64,000 nucleotides of DNA from Brachybacterium fresconis (GCF_017876515.1 NZ_JAGIOC010000001.1:1364001-1428000), one strand, 5' to 3'; positions 8,877-18,908 are shown, numbered from the stretch's first letter. The notes: generated by a model not told the origin, from the sequence alone. Numbers and translations are program-made.

Positions 8877-10067
8877 TCAGGGCGCGACGCCGGCGGGTGG
8901 ACATCCGCAGGAGCGGCGCAGCACGACGGAGGAGCCGACGGTCACGGGCCGCTGGGCCTCCTCGCCGTCGATGCGTGCCGCGAGCCGGTGGGCGGCGAGC
9001 GCCCCGAGCTCCGCGACGTCCTGCCGGACCGTGGTCAGGCCCGGCGTGAGATAGCGGGCGGTGACGGTGTCGTCCCAGCCGGTGACGGCCAGGTCCCCCG
9101 GAACATCGACCCCGGCGGCGGTGAGGCGGGCGATGATCGCCATCGCCAGCTCGTCGTTGCCGCAGACCAGGGCGTCCAGGCCGGCCAGACCTGTTCCCAC
9201 GGGTCCGGCGGGACCACCGGCGCCGTCGGCACCGTCGGGCGCGGCTGTGCCACCGATCTCGTCGGACCCGTCGGACGCGGCTGCGCCGCCGACCTCGACG
9301 GCCCCGTCGACCACGCCGGTCGCTGCGGGAACGGCGGCCGCGTCGGCGCGGCCCGCGCTCAGCAGCGACTCGGCGATCGCGATCCCGGCCTGTTCGACGG
9401 GATCGGCGCGCAGATGACGGCCCGGGGCGAGCCCGGCGGATTCGAGGGCGTCGAGGTAACCGCGGTGGCGTCGGCCGATGTCGGAGCCGTCCTCGGGATC
9501 GCCGACGAAGCCGATGCGGCGGCGCCCGTGATCGATGAGGTGGGTGGTGAGCCGGCGTGCCGTCTCGCGGTTCTCGGCGTAGAAGGCGTCGACCCCCTCC
9601 AGCTGTCCGCGGGCGACGCTGACCGTGGGACGCAGGTTCGCCACCTGGGCGACGAGCTCGTCGTCCGCCCCGCTGCGGGCCATGAACGCGATGCCGTCGA
9701 CCCGTCCCAGCAGGTCCAGCACCGCTGAGGGATTCTTCTCCTGCGGCGTGGCCAGGGCCAGGACCACCGAGAGCCCGAGCTCGGAAGCCGCCACCTCGAA
9801 GCCGACCAGCAGCTCCGCGTAGTAGGGGCCGTCGATGTGCGGCAGGACCACGCCGAGCGCCTTGCTGCGGCGCACGGCGAGCGCGCGGGCCGCCGCGGCG
9901 GGGACGTACCGCAGGTCGCGGGCGGCCGCGAGGACGGTGTCGCGGGTGCGGGGGGCGACCTTCGCACTGTCGGCGAAGACGCGGCTCACGGTTGCGATCG
10001 ACACCCCGGCGCGTGCGGCGACCGAGTAGATGGTGGGTCCCGGAGAACTCGCGCCGTTGGCCATCAT
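8877..10067 (-). CDS. LacI family transcriptional regulator of the glucan operon
   Basis: DNA-binding repressor of 396 residues. The N-terminal helix-turn-helix and hinge read T-I-Y-S-V-A-A-R-A-G-V-S-I-A-T-V-S-R-V-F, then Y-V-P-A-A-A-A-R-A-L-A. A periplasmic-binding-protein-like sensor follows, with D-A-L-V-C-G-N-D-E-L-A and V-T-G-W-D-D. It is longer than the usual 330-345 residues because a Gly/Ala/Asp-rich segment of about 50 residues (near residues 255-310) is inserted in the C-terminal lobe. AGGAGG lies 4 nt before the ATG at 10067 and 7 nt before the adjacent ATG at 10064, so either could start. Two operator-like palindromes overlap its promoter, which indicates autoregulation and probably control of the downstream operon by an imported sugar. 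Confidence 0.92.
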   Translation of the reverse strand: MMANGASSPGPTIYSVAARAGVSIATVSRVFADSAKVAPRTRDTVLAAARDLRYVPAAAARALAVRRSKALGVVLPHIDGPYYAELLVGFEVAASELGLSVVLALATPQEKNPSAVLDLLGRVDGIAFMARSGADDELVAQVANLRPTVSVARGQLEGVDAFYAENRETARRLTTHLIDHGRRRIGFVGDPEDGSDIGRRHRGYLDALESAGLAPGRHLRADPVEQAGIAIAESLLSAGRADAAAVPAATGVVDGAVEVGGAAASDGSDEIGGTAAPDGADGAGGPAGPVGTGLAGLDALVCGNDELAMAIIARLTAAGVDVPGDLAVTGWDDTVTARYLTPGLTTVRQDVAELGALAAHRLAARIDGEEAQRPVTVGSSVVLRRSCGCPPAGVAP

Positions 10068-10167
10068 CGGCCCTCCTGTCTCTGCGTTCCGCCGGGTCCT
10101 GGTGGTGCCTGGGACCTGCCGCATCCGGTGGCGCTCTCTCGCCCCGAGGGCCGGATGCGATCCGTGA

Positions 10168-10181
10168 TGGAAGCGCTTACA
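10168..10181. promoter_or_regulatory. LacI-type operator O2
   Basis: The 14-bp TGGAAGCGCTTACA differs at one base from the symmetric LacI-family site TGTAAGCGCTTACA. Its centre is 23 bp from the second site, about two helical turns, so two dimers could bind the same face. Confidence 0.7.
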
Positions 10182-10188
10182 ACGCGAC

Positions 10189-10218
10189 ACTGTATGCGCT
10201 TACATGTAAGGCGCGCAA
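10189..10218 (-). promoter_or_regulatory. Promoter of the LacI-ABC-GH operon
   Basis: On the minus strand TTGCGC (10213-10218) and TACAGT (10189-10194) are separated by 18 bp, a plausible sigma-70-type promoter. Operator O1 covers its -10, as expected for repression. Confidence 0.55.
10191..10204. promoter_or_regulatory. LacI-type operator O1 overlapping the -10
   Basis: TGTATGCGCTTACA, one mismatch from the symmetric site. It overlaps the proposed -10 (10189-10194). A perfect 12-bp palindrome, CTTACATGTAAG (10199-10210), overlaps its right half. Confidence 0.75.
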
Positions 10219-10258
10219 CCGTTCGCGGCACGCGAGATGCGCCTCTCGGCGCCGGAGC

Positions 10259-11596
10259 TCAGTCCTGGAAGCGGACGTCGATCGCGGTGCCGTGGGCGGG
10301 CAGGCCCTCTGCCGCGGCGAGGGTGGTCGCGGTCTCGCGGGCGCCGGCCAGGGCGTCCTGGTCGTAGTGGACGACGTGGATGCCGCGCAGGAAGGTCTGC
10401 ACGCACAGGCCCCCGTTGAAGCGCGAGCTGCCGCCGGTGGGCAGCACGTGGTTGGAGCCGGCGGCGTAGTCGCCCAGACTCACGGGGCTGTGGGGGCCGA
10501 CGAAGACCGCACCGGCATTGGTGACGCGGGCGGCAACGGCGGCGGCGTCGGCGGTCTGGATCTCGAGGTGCTCGGCCCCGTAGGCATCGACCACGGCCAG
10601 GCCCTGGTCGAGGTCGGCGACGAGCACGAGCCCGCTCTGCTCCCCCCGCAGCGCCTCGTCGATGCGGTCCCGATGACGGGCCGCGGGAACCTGCCGGGCG
10701 AGCTCGGTCTCGACCGCACGGGCGAGCTTCTGGTCGTCGGTGACCAGCACGCTCGCGGCCATCGGGTCGTGCTCGGCCTGGGAGATGAGGTCCGCGGCGA
10801 CATACGCGGGATCGGCCGTTCCATCGGCGAGGATCGCGATCTCGGTGGGACCGGCCTCGGCGTCGATCCCGACCCGTCCGCGCACCAGGCGCTTGGCGGC
10901 CACGACGTACACATTGCCCGGGCCGGTGATCAGATCGACCGGCTCCAGCAGGCCGCCGTCGTCGAGGTCCTCGGCCCCGTGGGCGAGCAGGGCGACGGCC
11001 TGGGCGCCGCCGGCGGCGATCACCTCGCTCACCCCGAGCAGGGCGCAGGCGGCCAGGATCGTGGGGTGGGGCAGCCCGCCGAACTCCTTCTGCGGCGGGG
11101 AGGCGAGGACGATCTGCTCGACCCCGGCGACCTGCGCGGGCACGACGTTCATCACGACGGAGCTGGGGAGCACCGCGCGACCGCCCGGAACGTACAGGCC
11201 CACCCGACGCACGGGCACCCAGCGCTGGCTGACCGTGCCCCCGGGGACGACCTGCACCGTCTCCTCCGGCCGCGCCTGCGCCGTGTCCACGCGACGCACC
11301 CGCGCCGCGGATTCCTCGAGGGCGGCCCGGATCGTCGGGTCGAGCTCGTCGAGCGCGCGCTGCAGCTCTGCCTGCGGGACCCGCAGATGCTCGGGCCGCA
11401 CTCCGTCGAACCGCTCGGAGGCGTCGAGCACAGCGGCCGCGCCCCGCACCGCGACATCCTCCACGACGGGGCGCACGGCGGTGGCGGCGGCCTCGACGTC
11501 CAGCTCCGCACGCGGCAGCGCCGCGGTGAGCTCGGCGGCGGTCAGGGTCCGCTCGCGCAGGTCGGTCACGGCGAGGAAGGGGGCAGGTTCAGGCAT
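10259..11596 (-). CDS. hisD: Histidinol dehydrogenase
   Basis: Zinc- and NAD-dependent enzyme for the last two steps of histidine biosynthesis, 445 residues, the normal family length. Signatures include [55 protein letters not shown], and a metal-binding His/Asp set. A TAGACT hexamer 6 nt before the ATG at 11596, with no Shine-Dalgarno, suggests a leaderless mRNA. It is divergent from zupT with only about 100 bp between. In most Actinobacteria hisD directly precedes hisC; here an 8-kb sugar operon and a DUF3054 gene intervene. Confidence 0.95.
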   Translation of the reverse strand: MPEPAPFLAVTDLRERTLTAAELTAALPRAELDVEAAATAVRPVVEDVAVRGAAAVLDASERFDGVRPEHLRVPQAELQRALDELDPTIRAALEESAARVRRVDTAQARPEETVQVVPGGTVSQRWVPVRRVGLYVPGGRAVLPSSVVMNVVPAQVAGVEQIVLASPPQKEFGGLPHPTILAACALLGVSEVIAAGGAQAVALLAHGAEDLDDGGLLEPVDLITGPGNVYVVAAKRLVRGRVGIDAEAGPTEIAILADGTADPAYVAADLISQAEHDPMAASVLVTDDQKLARAVETELARQVPAARHRDRIDEALRGEQSGLVLVADLDQGLAVVDAYGAEHLEIQTADAAAVAARVTNAGAVFVGPHSPVSLGDYAAGSNHVLPTGGSSRFNGGLCVQTFLRGIHVVHYDQDALAGARETATTLAAAEGLPAHGTAIDVRFQD

Positions 11597-11602
11597 GGGG
11601 GC

Positions 11603-11608
11603 AGTCTA
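11603..11608 (-). promoter_or_regulatory. Leaderless -10 element for hisD
   Basis: TAGACT on the minus strand, 6 nt upstream of the hisD ATG. Confidence 0.5.
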
Positions 11609-11685
11609 GAAGGGCGCCGCCGACGGGGCACGCCGTGCCCACGGCCCGGAAGGACGTCCCGGCGCGGTCCGGCCGTTGCGGCGAC

Positions 11686-11691
11686 TAGGGT
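11686..11691 (+). promoter_or_regulatory. Leaderless -10 element for zupT
   Basis: TAGGGT, 6 nt upstream of the GTG at 11698. There is no Shine-Dalgarno, and this hexamer supports the GTG as the start. No Zur-like palindrome is obvious nearby. Confidence 0.5.
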
Positions 11692-11697
11692 CGTGCC

Positions 11698-12528
11698 GTG
11701 CTCGTCGCCTTCCTCCTCACTCTCCTCGCCGGTGGTGCCACCAGCATCGGCGCCGCCCTCGGCGTGCTCGGTCGCGGCACGAACCCGAAGGTGCTCGGCG
11801 GCGGTCTCGGCCTGTCGGCCGGGGTGATGCTCTACATCTCCTTCGTCGAGCTGATGCCCCAGGGCGCGCAGATCCTCTCCGACGGCGACGCGGTGACCAC
11901 CCGGGGCACGGCGCTGGCGGTGCTCTCCTTCTTCGTCGGCATCGTGCTGATCGCGGTGCTGGACCGTCTGGTGCCGGAGTCCGTGAGCCCGCACGAGTTC
12001 GCCGGGCGGATGACCGGCAGCGAGGGGCACGCCGAGGTGCGCGATGCCGCCGAGCAGGCCGAGGACCGGGCTCTGCGGGCGCGGCTGCTGCGCACCGGTG
12101 CGGTGACCGCGGGCGCCCTGGCCCTGCACAACGTGCCGGAGGGCTTCGCGACCTTCGTCGCCGCGATGCAGGCCCCCGAGATCGCGATCCCCGTCGTCGC
12201 GGCGATCGCCGTGCACAACATCCCCGAGGGCCTGGCGGTCGCGGTGCCCGTCCGTCGGGCGACCGGATCACGAGCGAAGGCCTTCTGGCTCGCGACGATG
12301 ACGGGCCTGGCCGAACCCGTCGGTGCGGTGATCGGGTTCCTGCTGCTGGCCCCGCTGCTCGACGGCGGCGCGATGGGCGCGATCCTGGCCGGTGTGGCCG
12401 GCGTGATGGTGTTCGTCTCCCTCGACGAGCTGCTGCCTGCGGCCGAGGAGACCGGCGAGCACCATGCGGTGATCTACTCCCTGATCGCGGGGATGGCGAT
12501 CATGGCGCTGACCCTGCTGGTGCTCTGA
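11698..12528 (+). CDS. zupT: ZIP family zinc transporter
   Basis: Cytoplasmic-membrane metal importer, 276 residues with about eight helices, the ZupT length. The metal-site helices carry H-N-V-P-E-G-F-A and H-N-I-P-E-G-L-A. The first helix contains G-G-A-T-S-I-G-A, and the last region has S-L-D-E-L-L-P-A-A-E-E. The loop between helices 3 and 4 is long, charged and Glu-rich (E-H-A-E-V-R-D-A-A-E-Q-A-E-D-R), where ZupT-type proteins often have a variable metal-binding loop. Zn is the likely main substrate, but ZupT proteins are broad and also carry Fe, Mn or Co. Monocistronic and divergent from hisD. Confidence 0.9.
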   Translation: MLVAFLLTLLAGGATSIGAALGVLGRGTNPKVLGGGLGLSAGVMLYISFVELMPQGAQILSDGDAVTTRGTALAVLSFFVGIVLIAVLDRLVPESVSPHEFAGRMTGSEGHAEVRDAAEQAEDRALRARLLRTGAVTAGALALHNVPEGFATFVAAMQAPEIAIPVVAAIAVHNIPEGLAVAVPVRRATGSRAKAFWLATMTGLAEPVGAVIGFLLLAPLLDGGAMGAILAGVAGVMVFVSLDELLPAAEETGEHHAVIYSLIAGMAIMALTLLVL

Positions 12529-12624
12529 CCCTTCTGGCGCCGTGAGCGGGCACTCCGGTACGTTCCTGCCTCAGGGGAAGCTCCCGGAGCCGTTCGGGAC
12601 CATCATGTTCAGGGAGGGGATGGC

Positions 12625-13854
12625 ATGCGGCAAGGGCCCGGCGACCAGCGCCCGTCGACGCGTTCCCTCTCCCCTGGTGCGTCCGGGCAGACCCGCCACG
12701 GGACCGCGCGCTCGTCCGCCGCCCGACGACTCCGCCGGGTCCTCGCCGCCTCCACCCTCCTGCTGACCCTCGCCGCCTGCGACGGCCTCCCCCGCGACCA
12801 GGATCCGACGTCGGCCGATCCCGCGCCGACCATGAACCCGACTGAGGTCGCGCAGTCCGAGCCCGCCACCGTGGATCCGTCCTGGCTGTGCGCACCCGAC
12901 GGGGAGGCCGAGGCCCCCGCCTACACCCCGGAGCCGGGCGAGTTCACCCCCGAGACCGTGCAGGCCGAGGGCAGCACCGTCACGATCTCCGGCGCCTTCG
13001 ACCTCGAGGACGGCTACGAGTACGGCGGCTTCGCGCCCGACGCCACGATCGTCCCCGCGGACCCCGCGCACCGCGGCACCCCGGCCGACGGGTACGACAC
13101 CCACCTCGGCACCGCGAACGCCCCTGCTCCCCCGATCGTGGTGCGCGAGCGGGTGGAGGTGCCGGCCGAGGGCGCGACCCCGTCGGCGGCGACGGCGCGG
13201 CTGACCCTGGGCACGTGCGACGACGCCCCGCTGCCGGATGGCCAGTACCTGCTCTCCCTGCGCGGCGGCGGGGTGGACGGGCCCGGCCGCGGCGAGGACG
13301 GCTGGAGCTCCTCGACTCCGGTGATGCTCGACGTCGTCGACGGAGAGCTGCAGAGCGTGCCCGGCGCTCTGGCGGCCTCCGACGGCGAGGTCCCCGCGGA
13401 CCTCGCCCCGCTGCACTGCCGCGCGCCGTTGGAGGCCGTCGGGGACGGCGACGGGCTGAGCGTGGCCGTCTCGCGGCAGGAGTCCCGCGTGTCCACGCAG
13501 GTGCCCGAGGAGGAGGTCGGCGTCTCCGTCGATGCCCGCGTCACCGTCACCTCGAAAGACCTCGGCACCCGCGCGCTGCTGCAGGGCGTGGTGCTGACGA
13601 ACCCGGCGACCGGCACCGTCGTCGCCGGGGCGCGCAACGCCGAGGCCGTCGGCCTGCAATGGATCGGTGCGGAGGGCGTCGCCACCGCCGAGTCCGCCTG
13701 GACCACCCGCGGGACCTGCACCCGCGCCCCGCTGGAACCGGGCGATTACGCGGCGCACGGCTTCGCGGTGACGGTCGACGACGAGGGGTCGACCCACGTG
13801 GTGCTCTCGGATCCCTGGACCGTCGAGGTGGTCGAGGAGAGCGCCCCGTCCTGA
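12625..13854 (+). CDS. Hypothetical lipoprotein
   Basis: Predicted lipid-anchored protein of 409 residues, function unknown. A long Ser/Arg-rich N region precedes a hydrophobic stretch and a lipobox ending T-L-A-A-C (Cys52). The mature part is acidic and Pro-rich near the N terminus, then forms two similar-looking blocks, each with a T-V-T-I-S or V-S-V-D-A-R-V-T-V-T-S strand, a D-L-x-x-G-Y/T region, and a C-rich ending (L-G-T-C-D-D-A-P-L and T-R-G-T-C-T-R-A-P-L-E-P-G-D-Y). This suggests duplicated Ig-like beta domains, each possibly with a disulfide. The ATG at 12625 follows GGGAGGGG. The unusually long N region means a later start cannot be excluded. It lies between zupT and icd with no operon partner. 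Confidence 0.75.
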   Translation: MRQGPGDQRPSTRSLSPGASGQTRHGTARSSAARRLRRVLAASTLLLTLAACDGLPRDQDPTSADPAPTMNPTEVAQSEPATVDPSWLCAPDGEAEAPAYTPEPGEFTPETVQAEGSTVTISGAFDLEDGYEYGGFAPDATIVPADPAHRGTPADGYDTHLGTANAPAPPIVVRERVEVPAEGATPSAATARLTLGTCDDAPLPDGQYLLSLRGGGVDGPGRGEDGWSSSTPVMLDVVDGELQSVPGALAASDGEVPADLAPLHCRAPLEAVGDGDGLSVAVSRQESRVSTQVPEEEVGVSVDARVTVTSKDLGTRALLQGVVLTNPATGTVVAGARNAEAVGLQWIGAEGVATAESAWTTRGTCTRAPLEPGDYAAHGFAVTVDDEGSTHVVLSDPWTVEVVEESAPS

Positions 13855-13941
13855 GCAGCCCGTCGGGGCGGTGAGAGGGTCTCGTCACGTACCGTGGAGG
13901 TATCCGCATCGATCCGGCGGGCCCGCGCCCGCCGTCGATTA

Positions 13942-13957
13942 GTCTTGACGTCAAGAC
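13942..13957. promoter_or_regulatory. Perfect 16-bp palindrome upstream of icd
   Basis: GTCTTGACGTCAAGAC, 36 bp before the icd ATG, is perfectly symmetric and contains a TTGACG -35-like hexamer. The size and symmetry suit a MarR-type dimer. TCTTGA-N2-TCAAGA palindromes occur upstream of TCA-cycle genes in Actinobacteria, and the TamR regulator of Streptomyces is one known candidate reader. The link here is inference. Confidence 0.6.
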
Positions 13958-13992
13958 ACATGCCGCACCGACCCGAGGGAGCCCCGCGACAC

Positions 13993-16221
<2,229 letters not shown>

Positions 16222-16240
16222 CGGCAACGACGCCCTAGAA

Positions 16241-16281
16241 GCAGGCGGGGCAGGTCACCAGTGGTGACCTGCCCCGCCTGC
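16241..16281. terminator. Strong hairpin after icd (20-bp perfect arms)
   Basis: The left arm 16241-16260 is the exact reverse complement of 16262-16281, with one unpaired central base, so the tip must open by a few bases. There is no U-tract, as in many high-GC actinobacterial terminators. It begins 19 bp after the icd stop and ends 32 bp before the next ATG, so it probably insulates the two genes. Confidence 0.8.
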
Positions 16282-16313
16282 TCATCTCGCCTCCGATCGC
16301 CGAAGGACCCGCC

Positions 16314-17102
16314 ATGCCTGTGATCCCCTCCCCCGTCGACGGCATCGACCTGCGCTACGACGTGACCGGCACCGGCCCTGCCCTGGTGCTGCTGCACGGC
16401 TCCGTGCTCTCGCGCGCGATCTGGCGGGGGCTGGGCTACCTCGAGCCGCTGTCCGCCGAACTCACGGTGATCCGGGTCGATCTGCGCGGCCACGGACTCT
16501 CCGGCGCCCCGCGGGATCCGGCCGCGTACACCCAGGACATCTTCGTCGCCGACCTGCTGGCCGTGCTCGATGCCGTCGGCGTCGGCCGCGCGGCACTGCT
16601 GGGCTACTCGCTGGGTGCCCGGATCGCGCTGAGCGCGACGCTGGAGCATCCCGGGCGCGTGAGGCGTCTGATCAGCCTCGGGGGGTCCGCCTCACCGCAG
16701 CGGGGCGCGGTGGATTCGGTGTTCTTCCCCGGCGTGATCGACGCGTTGCGCGAGGATGGCATGGAGGCGTTCTGCGCCGGCCAGGGGCTGGGTCCGGAGG
16801 TCACCTCGCGACGCGCCCGCGCCACCCGCACCGCCTTCCTCGCCGCCGACCCCTGGGCGATCGCGGCCCTGCTGGAGGCCACGGATGCGGCCCCGGGGAT
16901 CCCGGACGAGCCCCTTGCCGACTGCACGGTCCCGGCCCTGTGGATGGCGGGTACCGAGGACCACCCCCGGTTCGAGGAGTCCCAGCGCGCGGCGGAGGCG
17001 ATGGCCGATGCGGAGTTCGTGCCGCTGCCGGGCCGCGACCACGGCGGCACCCTGTTCCCGCCCGACGAGATCCTGGCCCACGCCCTGCCGTTCCTGCGCT
17101 GA
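16314..17102 (+). CDS. Alpha/beta hydrolase
   Basis: Cytoplasmic alpha/beta-fold hydrolase, 262 residues. The oxyanion-hole segment is L-V-L-L-H-G-S. The nucleophile elbow is G-Y-S-L-G (Ser99), and the catalytic His is probably in G-R-D-H-G-G (about residue 243), with an acid in the preceding strand (M-A-G-T-E-D-H). The cap region is helical. The overall pattern resembles 3-oxoadipate enol-lactonase-like esterases, but no catabolic neighbours support that, so the substrate is unknown. AAGGA seven bases before the ATG supports the start. The gene converges on the TauE/SafE gene. Confidence 0.85.
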   Translation: MPVIPSPVDGIDLRYDVTGTGPALVLLHGSVLSRAIWRGLGYLEPLSAELTVIRVDLRGHGLSGAPRDPAAYTQDIFVADLLAVLDAVGVGRAALLGYSLGARIALSATLEHPGRVRRLISLGGSASPQRGAVDSVFFPGVIDALREDGMEAFCAGQGLGPEVTSRRARATRTAFLAADPWAIAALLEATDAAPGIPDEPLADCTVPALWMAGTEDHPRFEESQRAAEAMADAEFVPLPGRDHGGTLFPPDEILAHALPFLR

Positions 17103-17133
17103 GGGGAATGCCGGCGCGAGGCACACAGACCAG

Positions 17134-18048
17134 TCAGAGCACCTGGCGGATCAGCGCGGCCAGAGCCACCACGACGATGATGCCGCGCAGCAGCCACTCC
17201 GGCATCCGCTTGGCCAGGTGCGCTCCGAAGAAGCCGCCCAGCAGCGCACCGAGCGCGATCGCGGCGCTGCCGATCCAGACGATCTCCGCGTCGATCAGGA
17301 AGAACGCGATCACGTACACGACCGCGGCGGCGAGGTTGACCGCGAGGCTCATGAGGTTCTTGATGCTGTTGACCGAGCCCATCGAGCGGCCGGTGAAGAT
17401 GCCGAGGATCCCCAGGTACAGCACACCCTGCGCGGCGGTGAAATAGCCGCCGTAGACCGAGGCGGCTCCGAGGGATCCGATCAGGGCCGGCGAGCGCAGC
17501 GGGCTCCGCTCGGCGGACGCTCCCGTGGCACGGCTCGGGCCGGACGCGCCCGCCGCGAGGTCCGTCGACGCATCTGTTTCTGCGTCCGTCGCTGTGTCGG
17601 CCTCCGTGTCCGTGTCCGCAGCCGGGAGCCCGCGTTCCTCCCGCCGCGTCGCCCGGCGCTCGCGCCCGGACCGGATCGCGGCGGTGAGCGGCTTCTGGAA
17701 GAGGACCATCGCCAGGGCGAGCACGATGAGCACCGGTACGACCACGTCGAGCGCCGCCGCCGGGGAGACCAGCAGCAGGAGCGCCCCGGCCGTCGCGCCG
17801 ACCGTGGCGGTGATCGTCAGGGGCGTGAGGTGCTGTTTCTCGGCGGCGATCTCCCGGCGGTATCCGAGGCAGGAGCCGAGGGTCGAGAAGAACATCCCCA
17901 CCGTGTTGGTGCGCACCGCGACCCCCGGCGGGACGCCGACGGCCATCAGCACCGGGAGCGTGAGCAGGGACCCCGATCCGACGGCCGCGTTGATCGCGCC
18001 GGCGACGGTGCCCATCACGAGCAGGACGATGAGGCTGAGGGGTTCCAC
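17134..18048 (-). CDS. TauE/SafE family sulfite exporter-like permease
   Basis: Membrane protein of 304 residues with two four-helix halves, characteristic of the TSUP (TauE/SafE, DUF81) family that exports sulfite or organosulfur anions. The N-terminal half shows G-A-I-N-A-A-V-G-S-G-S-L-L-T-L-P-V-L. The second half has a matching G-A-A-S-V-Y-G-G-Y-F-T-A-A-Q-G-V-L. The central cytoplasmic loop of about 70 residues is charged and repetitive (alternating A/T/D as in A-D-T-D-T-E-A-D-T-A-T-D-A-E-T-D-A). Start GTG at 18048; a TAGGGT lies 8 nt upstream. Substrate not known; not linked to the sulfur cluster 27 kb away. Confidence 0.85.
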   Translation of the reverse strand: MEPLSLIVLLVMGTVAGAINAAVGSGSLLTLPVLMAVGVPPGVAVRTNTVGMFFSTLGSCLGYRREIAAEKQHLTPLTITATVGATAGALLLLVSPAAALDVVVPVLIVLALAMVLFQKPLTAAIRSGRERRATRREERGLPAADTDTEADTATDAETDASTDLAAGASGPSRATGASAERSPLRSPALIGSLGAASVYGGYFTAAQGVLYLGILGIFTGRSMGSVNSIKNLMSLAVNLAAAVVYVIAFFLIDAEIVWIGSAAIALGALLGGFFGAHLAKRMPEWLLRGIIVVVALAALIRQVL

Positions 18049-18160
18049 GACCGCTGACCCTACTGGCGGCCGCGAATCGGCGGCGGGATGTCCGAGCGCG
18101 CGTGGCGGGCATGACAGGGCCCGGCCCGCCCAATGCGAACCGGGTCCCGGGACGGCGCGC

Positions 18161-18291
18161 TCACAGCACGTCGATCAGGCCTCTGCCCTACCGCCCGATC
18201 TCCTGCCGATCGCAAGCTCACAGCACGTCGATCAGGCCTCTGCCCTACCGCCCGATCTCCTGCCGATCGCAAGCTCACAGCACGTCGATCA
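18161..18291. repeat. 57-bp tandem repeat (2.3 copies) at the 3' end of tpx
   Basis: Units start at 18161, 18218 and 18275, giving an exact 57-bp period. The third, partial copy runs into the tpx stop codon (TCA at 18289-18291 on this strand). Read on the minus strand, each unit begins TGATCGACGTGCTGTGAGC, so the tpx stop and its first downstream bases were copied twice. The repeats lie in the untranslated 3' region. Confidence 0.9.
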
Positions 18292-18786
18292 GGCGAGAGC
18301 AGCCTTCGCCGCGTCGTAGTCCGGCTCCTCGCCGATCTCGGCGACCTGCTCGGCGTGGACGATCTTGCCGTCCGCGTCGGCCACGACGACCGCACGGGAG
18401 AGCAGACCGGCCAGGGGACCGTCGGTCATGGTCACGCCGTAGTCGCCGCCGAAGGTGGAGCGGAAGGCGGAGCCGGTGACCACGTTCTCGAGGCCTTCGG
18501 CCCCGCAGAAGCGGGCCTGGGCGAAGGGCAGATCCTTCGAGACGCACACCACGACGGTGTTCTCGAGGCCGGCGGCCATCTCGTTGAACTTCCGCACGCT
18601 CATCGCGCAGGTGCCGGTGTCCAGCGAGGGGAAGATGTTCAGCACGACGCGCTTGCCGGCGAGGTCCGCGCTCGAGACGGGGGCGAGGTCCTGGCCGACG
18701 AGCTCGAAGGCCGGCAGGGCCTCTCCGATCTCGGGCAGCTCGCCGACGGTGGTGACAGGGTCATTCTTGAAGGTGATGGAAGCCAT
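18289..18786 (-). CDS. tpx: Thiol peroxidase (Tpx, atypical 2-Cys peroxiredoxin)
   Basis: Cytoplasmic peroxiredoxin that reduces lipid and alkyl hydroperoxides using thioredoxin. It has 165 residues. The peroxidatic cysteine is Cys60 in I-F-P-S-L-D-T-G-T-C, preceded by the conserved Thr and followed by S-V-R-K-F-N. The resolving cysteine is Cys94 in A-R-F-C-G-A-E-G-L-E-N-V. Both match the E. coli positions (61 and 95). The usual D-T-P-V-C is D-T-G-T-C here, a mild variation. ATG at 18786 with a purine-rich GAGGATGGGG upstream. Its 3' end is bordered by a 57-bp tandem repeat. Confidence 0.95.
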   Translation of the reverse strand: MASITFKNDPVTTVGELPEIGEALPAFELVGQDLAPVSSADLAGKRVVLNIFPSLDTGTCAMSVRKFNEMAAGLENTVVVCVSKDLPFAQARFCGAEGLENVVTGSAFRSTFGGDYGVTMTDGPLAGLLSRAVVVADADGKIVHAEQVAEIGEEPDYDAAKAALA

Positions 18787-18908
18787 GACCCCATCCTCGC
18801 CCTCCGGCCTGAACGGCACAAGCCGACTCCTGGGAGCATCCCGACAGGTCGGGCGCGTGCCGGAGGCGCCCCGACGGTCGGGGCCGGGAGCGGGCGCCCG
18901 CCACGCGG

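Noticed and set aside
11566..12216. Minus-strand open frame across the hisD-zupT gap
   Set aside because: Antisense to zupT, whose H-N-x-P-E-G motifs fix the true strand.
18161..18291. CRISPR array
   Set aside because: The repeats are contiguous 57-bp copies without unique spacers, and there are no cas genes.
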